Shown piece after piece: positions 22,409-32,017 of a stretch of DNA of 64,000 bases. Under the pieces are notes generated by a model, which did not search any database, had not been told where the DNA came from, and saw nothing but the letters and a program-made list of their open reading frames with translations. The position numbers were made by a program, and so were the translations under genes. Source of the DNA: Chlorophyllum brunneum (lineage: Eukaryota; Basidiomycota; Agaricomycetes; Agaricales; Agaricaceae); contig OY756146.1 of assembly GCA_963576785.1 (NCBI GenBank), forward strand, positions 1,860,001-1,924,000, read 5' to 3'. The number at the start of each line of letters is the position of its first letter. Position 1 is the stretch's first letter.

Positions 22409-25400
22409 TCACACAGGCATGGACCCAAACCTCTGATGGACTTGATGATGATGTAATGGGGGTATTGAACTGGTGTGGATACAAGGGTAGTCAGATTCTG
22501 GAGGGAAGCTGAATACAGCAGGGTTGCAATACAAGAAATTAACGAAAGTCTTGATAGTGTCAATACCAAAGTGATAATCAAAGGTGTTACATTGATAGAG
22601 GATATGTGACCTAGTCTGGACCATTTGATTGTTGCAGTGGTGGTAAGAAAGATCATTGGGGAAGAACCAAAGTCAGTATTCACCAATCAGGGCATGGCAT
22701 AAAATAGTGTGACATGCTCTTGCAAAGAGCTGTAGTTGGTACCTGCATTCTTGTAACCAGGGGCCGGAATTGATGTGCGACAGTAAAGCAGAGGCTCCAT
22801 TCACTTGTACTATGAGGTGGAGGAAGGAGCTACTGCTGTATTTCTTGAACCCAAACATGACCTACCATATGTGGATAGCGCATTCAGTGGACTTCTTGCA
22901 TAGGTAGGCAATCAAGTTAAGGACTCAGTGATTTCTACCCCGGTTGGGCCAGGCAACCATCTGAATCCAGTTGTGTGTGGCTTTTTGTATTCTGTACTTG
23001 CACTTTGACAGAGTGTGATAAAACGAGAGCCAGTGCTGGTCGGACTTGTTGAACCAAGCCAGGAGTGCCTTCAAGATGAGGATGGACTGTTGCTGACAAG
23101 AGTGCAGCAAGCAGTCGAGCAGGAGCCAAGAGGCTGTGAGGGAATTGGTGAACACATGGATGTGTTCAACTTGGTTGTAGTTGTCAGTGGTGAGTACTTT
23201 GGTAATTCCTAGGTATTGTGCCACCAGTTCTATATTAGTCGACATTATTCCTCTGAGCCTCTTCATGATAGAGCTCCCTCTGTCTAGGTGTCAAATAGTG
23301 GCTGCCACTATGAACTGGCCAGCAAGTGGGTTAGGGTTGGGGTGGACTGAGCCATCCATGCCAATAATAATGGACTTGAAGTCCGTTGTTGCATTTGTCA
23401 TTACATTGTCCCAAAGTGTCTTCGAGAGGTGGGGGTCGTTCCAGTTGAATCCTATAAATGATACATTAGTAGGGAAGCAGTCAAGTAACCTACATCCAGG
23501 CCAGATAGTTTTTGAAACAGAGTTAAAATGTTTTATATAACAAGTCTCGGGGGTGGGGTGTGAAATGTCCATCATGGCTCCAAGTGTCTTCTTCTGAATC
23601 TCCATGAAATTCTTGATGTGAAGTCGGTGCGGGGAAGAATGATACTCTTTCATCAATCTTGCCAGTGCATGTTCATTGTCCAACGTGTGAAGCCTCAATG
23701 TTTGTCATTTGGCCAGCTTTCGGAGATGGAGTTTGATGGGCATGAGTCCTATGAGGGACTCAACACTGCCAGTGGGAGACGTTTGGAAGGCTCCGGTAAT
23801 CCAGAGGGCCGCCTGTCATTGTATTTTGTTGAGGATTTCACAAGTCCCTTTTGTTCGTGACTTATTATGAAACCACAGTTGGTATCTGTATGTTACCACC
23901 AGTACAACACACAAATAGTACAGTAGTCTTTTGTTGCTAGGGGACAGACCACTATGGAGTTTCCTAGCATTTTCATTGCCTTGATCGAGGATATCACCTT
24001 GGCGGAATAGTAATGGACATGTTCCTTGAAGGTTAATGTCCTGTTGAAGTAGAAACCAAGGTAATGCCAGTGGGTTTTTGGCTTGAGGGGGGTACAGCTA
24101 GTGAACAGAGGGGATCCCAAATTGATGGAGGGATTGGAGTCCTGTCTTGCATGCATAAAGTGAAAGACTTCAGACTTGCTGTATTCAATTACTAGGCCAA
24201 ATTCATTCATGAGCTGTGCCATTTCGCAGTACATATGTTGGAGTATTTCAACATTCCTTTTGAGGGACAGGGATTGAGCGACAAGGGTACCATTATCTAC
24301 AAATGATAGGATATTGAAGTCCCATTTGTTGCGGTGTTTCTCCATATGGACATTGAAGATTTGAAGAAGGGGGGTGAGATAGAGGGCAGATAGAATAGGG
24401 CTAAGGGCTGAGCCTTGACCTACTCCAACTGCCATGTCGAATTCCGGAGAGCTTTTGTTATTCCACATGTAGGTAGTGCAGCATTCTTTGAGATAATTGT
24501 TGAAGAACCCCACAATTTGAGGAGGAAATCCTTGCCAAGTAAGGATGTCAGTAAGGAGGTTGTGGTTGAGGGAGGAGAAGAATTGGGTAACATTGAATGC
24601 AAGCACCGACATTTTCTTCTTCTTCGTCCATGCTCCCTGGATGATGTGGGTTAGGAAAAGCCCCACATCCTCGGTGGATCATTGTCGGATGGCTCCCAGT
24701 TGGTGAGGGTGGAGAATTTTGAATTTCACTACCTTGAATTGGAGTCGCTTGGCAAGCATTTTTTCCATTAGTTTGCTAACCATATTGAGAAGGACAATGG
24801 GTCTGAAAGCCTTCGGAGTGGAGTAGTCGGGTTTGTTGGGTTTGGGGATGATTACCAACATTGACTTCTTGAAGTGCGAGGGCCAGTGTTTGAGAGACAG
24901 GCATGCGCAGCTGATTTTGAGAAAGAGATCAGCACAAGTATTGACAGTGACAATCTGTTTGAGGTGGGACCAGAATATATGGTCAGGGCTGGGGGCGGAA
25001 GAATTTGAGGTATCCTTGAGTGATTCCCTCATCTCCAGGAGAGAGAAATCAACCCAGGTCCTATTCTCCGTACTGATTGGCAGTGGTAGTTCTTCCAGGA
25101 CAGCCATGTTGACAGGTCTGTCCTGGGCCGAATTATAATGTTGGTCAAGGGCCGTCCATAGGTTGTCCACGGTGAGACAAGGTTGACCGTCATGGTAAAT
25201 GGCTTTGGTAGCCAGGAGAGTGCATCCTTTGACCCATGGCATCAGATCCCATGGGCATCAATTATCGACCGATATTTCTTGGATCTTCTTGTCAAAATAG
25301 GCCCTTTTTGTTTTCCTCATGGTTTTGTGAAAGGTGTTCCATTTATATTTGTTTTTACGGTCTGCACAGTGTGTTGCAAGTGCCTCAGAGCATTCTTTGT

Positions 25401-26450
25401 TCCACCAGGTCTTGGACCTAGTGGTAATTTTGGCCTTCTTCACATTGCAATTCCAGGACCTGTCAAACAAAACTCCCAATTTGGCAACAGCTCTCTCTAG
25501 CTCGTCTGCATCATTCATCAGCCAGTTCTTGTTGCTTATTCCCTCTGTGATATCCATCAGGAATTTGGTTTCCTCTTCCGATCCTTTAGGAATTGTCAAT
25601 CTTTTGATAATGATGTCCATCTGTGAAATAGGAACTTTGATTAGAAGAGGGGCATGATCCAAGTTGTATCAATCGCCTTCCTGGATGGCATGGGTGGGGA
25701 TGTACGGTAACATTCCCAATACAAACAACAGGTCAATGACTATGTCTGGTAAGTTGGGGTCTGAAGCATAGCATGTTGGTTTGGCTGCAGATGGACTTGA
25801 CTTCACTAAATTGAGGGCTTCAGTGATCATGAGGAGATGGTCCACACTCACCAGATGTTGGTCCATTGAAGGGTCCCATAACTCAGATCGGATATTGATG
25901 TCCCTACCCAATAAGAGAAAGGGCGGGAGATCAAAGAGGCGCTCCTCAAGGAAGTGGAGCATGGTGTTGCGACTGTTGTTGTATATGTTCAGCAACAGTA
26001 GTTCTTCTCCTCCTGTAAAAAGGAATATGCACAGGAGGTCTTGATGTTCTACAACGTCTCTTCTGATGGAGGGTTGGAGGCATTTGAGTCCCTTGTGAGT
26101 GAAGGCAAGGACTCAGGGAGTGGAACAATGATCAATATCCATCGTCCATTGAGGATAGTACCAGTATCCAACTTGAAGGACTCTTTGGCAACAATCGGGT
26201 ATGAGAGGAGTGTCCAGTCTGGGTGGACCGGACCTCCTATGAGGGGGGATCCGTCATTAGAGATGGGTGAAAAGATGTTGCAGAGGTATCTCCACAGGGG
26301 TTCTTGTATGAGAAGGAGGTCAACATCACCTTTATACGTGAGGACTGTCTCCATCACTCCATACAATCTTCCAACATTGTGAGAGCAGACCTTCAGCTCA
26401 CTCAAAAACAAGTGGGGAGGCCTGTCTTGATCATTGGGTGTGTTATTCAT
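22409..26450 (-). pseudogene. LINE ORF2: endonuclease-RT-RNase H
   Basis: Starts MNNTPNDQDRP at 26450. The apurinic-like endonuclease has CSHNVG, LLLIQEP (26300-26400), GRDINIRSELWDP (canonical GDFN changed), PDIVIDL and LDHAPLLI (about 25625-25930). RT: IIPKPNKPDYSTPK, FNVTQFFSSLNHNLL (first Asp to Asn), GQGSALSPILSAL and SFVDNGTLVAQS (second Asp of FVDD to Asn), about 23900-24860. RNase H: GMDGSVHPNPN, TNIELVAQYLGI and HVFTNSL (about 22925-23400). Zinc motif RSHILYQC (about 22600). Stops and frame shifts at about 26049, 25666, 25255 and 24676, plus mutated catalytic residues, show a dead copy. Confidence 0.9.
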
Positions 26451-28614
26451 TGAGGGGGGTTAGTCTGGCTTCGACTAGCCAGGGATGATGAGGAGGGGGT
26501 CAGTGGAACTCCTTTGTTTGCTCTTAGTTCGAGTGCTTTGTTGGCATGCCAGTCATGGTCAAATCGGCGCTTCCAAAACTGGCATTTATGGTCAGTGGCA
26601 AGGTGGTCCTTGCTGCAGTTGGAGCATGTAGCTTGTGGGGGCATGGCTCTCTAGCGGGGATGGCTGCAATGGGCGGGTCCGCTTTGTCATTACCCTTGCA
26701 GCAGTAGGTAAAGGCATGATGGTTGGCGGAGGAGTGGGGTTCCTTGCAGTGAGCACAGGTGAACAGCCTCGCATGGCATTGGATAAGAGGGTGGCCCCAT
26801 CTGCAGCATTTGGTGCAGAACAGAACTCCTGGGTTGGCATTGGCTCTCCTGATGCAGAAGAGTCCCCTATAAATGTTGAGAAACTTGACCTCAATCTTTG
26901 CAATATTGGACCCTGCCTTGGAGTCCCAGATTTTGAACCATACTATACAGGTGTCGGAGTGTTTGGAGTTGTGTCGCACTCTTGGTTGTGTCATGAATTG
27001 AATGGCATCCAAATGAATGGAATTTCGGATGCTGGAGACCACATCGGCTTCAGAGAGGACCTGCCCTCATGGCATAATGTAACTAATGTCCGTGACTTTC
27101 ATGAATGATTTAGATTTGGGGAGGGATGCTTCACCCATAGTGATCCCTCTGAATTTCTCTTTGAGCCATACCTTGACAACATCTAGCTCAGTAAGGGTCA
27201 ACACCTCCAAGGTATAGACCATAAGGCCCAGCTTACCCTGCAAGATGGCGATAACCCTAGTCTTGGATTTCTCAGCTATGAGGCAAGAATTGAGAGAGTC
27301 TATGATAGCCCCGAAGTTGGTGATGTTGGGCCTGGTGAGGAGGGGAATGATGACTTGCTTGCGCAAGAGACCATTTAGCATGGAGCAAACTACACTAGCT
27401 TTCTTAGCCAGCTCCTTGTTCATGGGAGAGGGAGTGGAGAAAGCAGCATTGTACATTGCTACTACTTTCTCATGCAATAATTCTGGGAATTTGCTTGCAA
27501 ACTCCAGGAGTTTGAGAGGGTCATGCCCAGTGGAAGAGGGGGCGGGGCTTTTGCCACTTTTAGCTGCAGCCGCCATGTAGGAGGGTTTGGTGCCTTCCTT
27601 CAGAGGGGAAGGCAGAGTTGTGGAGGCCTTGTCAGGTACAGTTGCCTGTGTGGGTTTGGCCTTTTGATCCATGGCAGCCGGTTTCTTGGTGACAGTGGGT
27701 TTAGTGGTAGCAGTAGTGGGCTTCTGGCCCTTGCGCTTTTTCTTGTGTGTGATGGCCCTGAATTCCGCCTCAGTGATCATCTGCACATCATCATCGGAGA
27801 TACCCAAATGAGTGACTTTGCTAATACCAGTGATACCCAGAGTGACAATATGCTTAACAACTTCCATGCGGACATCATCAGGTCTTTGGGTGGGGCCTTT
27901 GAAGGCTGCACATCATAGGGGGGAGGAGTCTGGTTGAGGCATTTCCTCAGCACAGACAGTAATCTTACCAAAATTGACTCCCATCCAACCATGGAGGTTA
28001 TTCTTCTGTTCATCGACAGCAATCTTGATCCATCCCACCTTCATTAAGGTTCCCGTCAATTCAGTAAAGGCCCGCCCAAATACAAGCCCCTCGTTACCAC
28101 TCATATTATATGTACTGCAGGCTTTAACCCACTCAGAAAGCCTTCCAACTTCCCTAACAGTATCGTCATAAAACTCTTCCAGACTACCTTCATGCTCTAC
28201 AGTGTCTTCTTCCTCAACTTTGACCTTGGACTCCAACTCTTCTTTGACTTGGTTGGCCCAATCCTTATTGTCGTTCTTGCCCGAGTAGTAATGATTGCCT
28301 TCCGGCCTTACTCATTTAGATACTCTGTGGATGGTCTTCTCCATGTCACTATTGAAGGGGGCCGAAGACTACAGGGGGGTTGCCAGCCTTCTACTAAGAA
28401 CTGACGGGGGAATGGTGTTGCTGTAGGCCTGATTGGTAGGGATCACAGGCCTAGACATAGAAGGCATCCTAGGGAACAGGATACCAGGAGGGGGCAGAGC
28501 CAGAGGGGCTGCGAAGATAGAGGGAACCAGAACACGTGTTGTATTCTCAAAGACATTCCCATCACCATTGGGTGTAGGCTCTCTCAGGGAGAGATCAGAA
28601 CATAACACAGGCAT
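26447..28614 (-). pseudogene. LINE ORF1 (gag-like, zinc knuckles)
   Basis: Starts MPVLCSDLSLREPTPNGDG (28614), matching the ORF1 start at 63071. Then EEFYDDTVREVGRLSEWVKACSTYNMSG (about 28120-28200), LGISDDDVQMITEAEF (about 27760-27810), a Lys/Thr/Pro-rich linker, a nucleic-acid-binding region (27067-27600), three Cys/His clusters (CTKCCRWGHPLIQC, CAHCKEPHSSANHHAF, CSNCSKDHLATDHKC) and a C-terminal FDHDWHANKALELR. Four in-frame stops (C-to-T type) and one frameshift near 26.6 kb. Its TGA overlaps the ORF2 ATG (ATGA). Confidence 0.88.
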
Positions 28615-28702
28615 AGTGTATATCCTCTGTACTATAGACTAGCACCATATAATCGACTTTTGTAAATCGATGGTGGTGGTACAAGTCAAAGAAGGGATGT
28701 TG
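28615..28702 (-). other. LINE 5' leader
   Basis: About 88 nt upstream of ORF1, aligning with 62986-63070 of the LINE at the right edge. It includes the short inverted repeat ATCGATTTACAAAAGTCGAT. The internal promoter is presumably here. Confidence 0.6.
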
Positions 28703-28717
28703 AATTACCTTTCTATA
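28703..28717. repeat. LINE target-site duplication, right
   Basis: AATTACCTTTCTATA, partner of 21925-21939. Confidence 0.85.
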
Positions 28718-28823
28718 GGTATCAGATAGAAGCTTATTATCTCAGTGAGTAGACCCTACGTTCTCTCCCACTGCATTTACTGCTGCCCCCAGCAAACAAC
28801 TCATTATGGTCATTTCCTCAACA
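28718..28823 (+). repeat. Copia-A2 3' LTR, last 106 bp
   Basis: Continues from GGTATCAGATAGAAGC to the LTR end CTCAACA. Completes the LTR interrupted at 21939. Confidence 0.88.
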
Positions 28824-29170
28824 CCGAGAGGCAAATTGTGATTGTGAAAGATTTTGGCCACAAGAAACCAGTAGGATGAACAGCTTGCAGCATCTAAGGT
28901 AAGGTAGATAACAGGCATGACCAACAGACCCACCAGATTCCAGAGGAGTCCCACCCCATTCTCCAGATTCAGGCCTGTGGTATTCTACCTAATGCAAAAA
29001 TGGACTAGAAAATGAAAATAAATTAGTAATGAGTGACACTGTCTTTTACTATGTATTTTGAGTCCCTGGTTCTTCCTCAACTGTTTCCCCCCCTGTTCAC
29101 TTCCTCATCTTCCAACAATTTCCTTTCCTACTGCCTATGACAACCCAATATGTTTTGACATACTAGCTGT
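28824..29170. other. Spacer without recognisable feature
   Basis: About 350 bp between Copia-A2 and the Copia-B LTR. CpG-poor. No ORF, repeat or motif that I can identify. Confidence 0.5.
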
Positions 29171-29492
29171 TGTTAGAGTATGCAAGTTGTGATCTGCACC
29201 AAGTTATAGATTGTAAGGTGATGGATTGATTGTGTTATGTGATGGGTTGAACTTAGACACCTGTGGATGTCTCAGAGGCTTCTCTAATCTCTAACAATAG
29301 TCCACAGGTGAGTAGAGTCATATATACTTATCTCTAGTCTCTAACAATAGTCCACAGGTGAGTAGAGTCATATATACTTATCTCTAGTCTCTAACAATAG
29401 TCCACAGTCTCCAGAGTTATCTAGTGACTTAATAGACTTGTTTCTTGCTCTCTAGGACTGTTCAATGGTCCCACTGCATGCTACCTTTAACA
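29171..29492 (+). repeat. Copia-B 5' LTR
   Basis: Begins TGTTAGAGTATGC and ends CTACCTTTAACA immediately before a primer site. About 322 bp. No second copy exists in the window, so the left boundary is inferred from the TG..CA rule. Confidence 0.7.
29291..29407. repeat. 50-bp tandem repeat in the Copia-B LTR
   Basis: Unit starting CTAACAATAGTCCACAGGTG repeats at 29291 and 29341, with a partial third at 29391. The two full units appear identical. Confidence 0.9.
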
Positions 29493-29504
29493 GGTTATGG
29501 GCCC
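29493..29504 (+). promoter_or_regulatory. Copia-B primer-binding site (half initiator tRNA-Met)
   Basis: GGTTATGGGCCC directly after the LTR. It is complementary to the anticodon stem-loop of initiator tRNA-Met, the priming site known for Drosophila copia, where a 5'-half tRNA is used. Confidence 0.75.
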
Positions 29505-29611
29505 CAAGCTTTAGAAGCAAGAAATTTGAGATTTATCCCATATTTACCCTTACCAACTCATTATCCCTCTCTTACCTCAAATTCTTACCCTATCCTTTCA
29601 CCAACACTGTT

Positions 29612-29683
29612 ACAAGTCCTCCACTATGCCCACTATGTCCTACACCATACAAGTCCTCCACTATGCCCACTATGTCCTACACC
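29612..29683. repeat. 37-bp tandem duplication in Copia-B gag
   Basis: ACAAGTCCTCCACTATGCCC..CCTACACC occurs twice head to tail. Confidence 0.85.
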
Positions 29684-30026
29684 ACCTCTCCATGTGCTCA
29701 GCAATGCCCAGCAACTGCTATTTGTGATTTCTGTACCAAAACTGGTCATAATATGCTCAACTGCCAATATTACATTCAGGCTTGAAGCAAGGCCCAACTA
29801 GATACCAGAAATCAACAAAAGCAACACTCTAGATGTTCTGACAAGCCTACCACTCCCTCCACACCTTCTACAACACTCTCTGCCTGTCTAGTCCCAGCTA
29901 TAGCCAGCTCAGCCATGGAATATCCCCAAAATGCATCACCATCCTCATTCTTAGCCTCTCTAGCCTCTCCCATTGCTTCCAGGCCCTCACTGCACCACCA
30001 ATGGCTGCTAGACACTAGTGCCACAT

Positions 30027-30031
30027 CCTAC
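30027..30031. repeat. Copia-A3 target duplication, left
   Basis: CCTAC, repeated at 37393-37397. Confidence 0.88.
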
Positions 30032-30603
30032 TGTTGAGAAAACGACCATAATGAGTTGTTTGCTGGGGGCAGCAGTAAACGCAGTGGGAGAGAACGTAGG
30101 GTCTACTCACCGAGATAATAAGCTTCTATCTGATACCTGTAGAAAGGTAGTTCGGATAGACAGATATTATTGATGAAGCGGTTAACGTCAGAGGAGTAGA
30201 GGTCAAAGTTGATTAGATCGATTGAGGTGTTGTACTCAAAGAGATAGGCAATGATGAAGAAGTTGTTTGATTGAACAAGATACAGAACTTAGGTCTGCTA
30301 CATGGGGTTTATATACATATTGTAACATAGACGAGTCATACTACATAAAATACTAGCATTGCATGGATTGTTCCTTATGACTCCCTTTAACTGCGGTGTA
30401 GTGCCTGCGGAGTACTGCGGAACGTAGTATCTAGTCATTGGTACTATGTAGAATAATCTATCAAGTACTTATAACTCTTATCGTATGCAGAGCAACTCAT
30501 AGGAAGTTACTACGGAATGAAGTTACTGGAAAGTAACGGATCAGTCTATTATTATCATAATGACTTCATAGTCTATTTCTAGAATATGTCCGAAACTTCA
30601 ACA
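30032..30603 (-). repeat. Copia-A3 3' LTR
   Basis: 572 bp; plus-strand text TGTTGAGAAAACGACC..GAAACTTCAACA. The purine tract (complement of CTCCTCCTTGCTC) adjoins at 30604. Confidence 0.95.
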
Positions 30604-30637
30604 CTCCTCCTTGCTCTGTATTGATATAGAGTTTTAA

Positions 30638-32017
30638 TCACTCAAATGTCAAGCCAAGGAGAGGTCGGAATAGATTGAATTTAATTTTGTCTAAATTCTT
30701 TGTGAGAATATCGGCAGGATTTTCAGTGCCTTTCACAGAGAATATTTCAATCTTTCCGTCTTCTACCAAATCACAGATGTAATGGTATTTGACGTCGACG
30801 TGTTTTGATCGTTTTTCTGTTACTGGATTTTTGGCCCAAAATATTGAACCCTCATTATCACCAAAGAGATAAGGGGCTAATAATTGGATACCAATTTCTT
30901 CCAATAAATTAACAGTCCAAACAAGTTGTCGACTGCAATCTGACAAAGCCATATATTCAGCTTCAGTGGAAGATAATGCAACAGTTTTCTGTTTCCTGCT
31001 TAACCAAGCGATAGCTCCGCTGGCTAACAAACAGAAATATCCAGTTACAGATTTACAACTAATTGGATCACCAGCCCAATCAGAGTCGGAAAAGGCATTC
31101 AGGCCTTGCATAGAACTTCCATTATAGGTAATTCTATATTTGCGAGTAGCATTAAGATACTTTAGCAAATGTAAGCCTGCATTGTAATGCGCTTTAGTTG
31201 GATTGGTCATATGTTGTGATAATTTGACAGTGGCGAAAGCTATGTCGGGCCGACTGCCTATCATCAGATACATAACTGATCCTACTAACTGTTGATACCT
31301 CTTTATGAAGTCAGGTGTCGCTTTTCCTGTATTGGATTCGAAGATAAATCCATTTGGTAATGGTATTTCTTCCTTTCCAATTATATTAAATCGATCAAGA
31401 ACTTTTCCTAGATAATCCATTTGGTCTAGGGTGATTGATCGGTTTATAGGATTTCGCGAAATTTTCATACCAAGAAACTCTTTGGTTGGACCAAGGTCTC
31501 GGCATTCCCATTTCTTCATAAAGAGTGCTCGCTTCTCATATAGAAGTCTAGAGCCTCTAATTCCGACAAACATTGAGTCATCTACATAGACCAGAGCTAT
31601 AATAAGCTCTTTGGTTTCAGGGTTGTAGTAATAATAGACTCCAGCATCTAGTTTGGATCAGACAAATCCTAGGTCAGTCATTGACTTAGTCAATTCCTTC
31701 CACCATTGTCGTCCAGATTGCTTTAATCCATAAATGGCTCGGTTTAATTTCCAAACCAGATTACCACGACCTGTATTGAAACCTTCTGGAAGTTCCATAT
31801 AGAGTTCTTCATCCAGTTTTCTGTAGAGATAAGCAGTTTTAACATCTAAACTGAGCATCTCCCAATCGTTGAGGGCAGCGACTGCGAATATAAGTCGTGC
31901 TGTCTCATAACGGACTACTGGTGAAAATAGTTCATCGTAATCAATTCCCTCTATCTGAGAGAATCCTTTTGCTACTAGTCGAGCACGGTATCAACCGTCT
32001 GACTTGGGTGTAAAGAC
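30638..32017 (-). pseudogene. Copia-A3 reverse transcriptase-RNase H
   Basis: Copia RT and RNase H. LSLDVKTAYLYRKLDEEL (about 31800-31858), GLKQSGRQWW, ALVYVDDSMF (about 31570-31600, intact), LGMKISRNPINRSITLDQ, and RNase H DSDWAGDP, STEAEYMALSDCSRQLVW, FGDNEGSIFWAKNP and HVDVKYHYICDLVEDGKIEIFSVKGTENPADILTKNL, ending GLTFE-stop (30638). The 3' 311 codons are open. Stops: TGA within SDG-stop-YRARL (shared with A4 and A1) and TGA after LGFV (31655, former CGA). Confidence 0.92.

Larger units (their letters stand above)
21940..28702 (-). mobile_element. Near full-length Tad-like LINE inserted in the Copia-A2 LTR
   Basis: 6.76-kb non-LTR element in minus orientation. It has a (TA)n plus poly(T) tail on the plus strand at about 21936-21972, 3' UTR, ORF2 (endonuclease, RT, RNase H, zinc motif), ORF1 and a 5' leader whose end (ACATCCCTTCTTTGACT) matches that of the LINE at 62986. 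A 15-bp imperfect duplication flanks it. Multiple stops make it inactive. Confidence 0.92.
14233..28823 (+). mobile_element. Copia-A element copy A2, 5'-truncated and twice interrupted
   Basis: Starts abruptly inside the gag region (homology with 57556 onward begins at CAATTTGGCTATACA) and ends at the 3' LTR terminus CTCAACA at 28821-28823. It is interrupted by a plus-strand LINE (16713-19671) and, within the LTR, by a minus-strand LINE (21940-28702). Removing both restores a continuous Copia-A sequence. No 5' LTR, primer site or 5' flank is present, so its insertion duplication cannot be read. Confidence 0.85.
29505..30031 (+). pseudogene. Copia-B gag end and start of protease
   Basis: Short gag remnant with one zinc knuckle CDFCTKTGHNMLNC (about 29722-29766), then a Ser/Pro-rich linker and WLLDTSATSY, the retropepsin DSGAT motif with Gly changed to Ser (about 30005-30031). 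Only about 230 bp separate the primer site from the knuckle, so most of gag is deleted. A 37-bp tandem duplication (29612-29648, 29649-29683) lies there. Interrupted by Copia-A3 within the protease codon SY. Confidence 0.8.
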
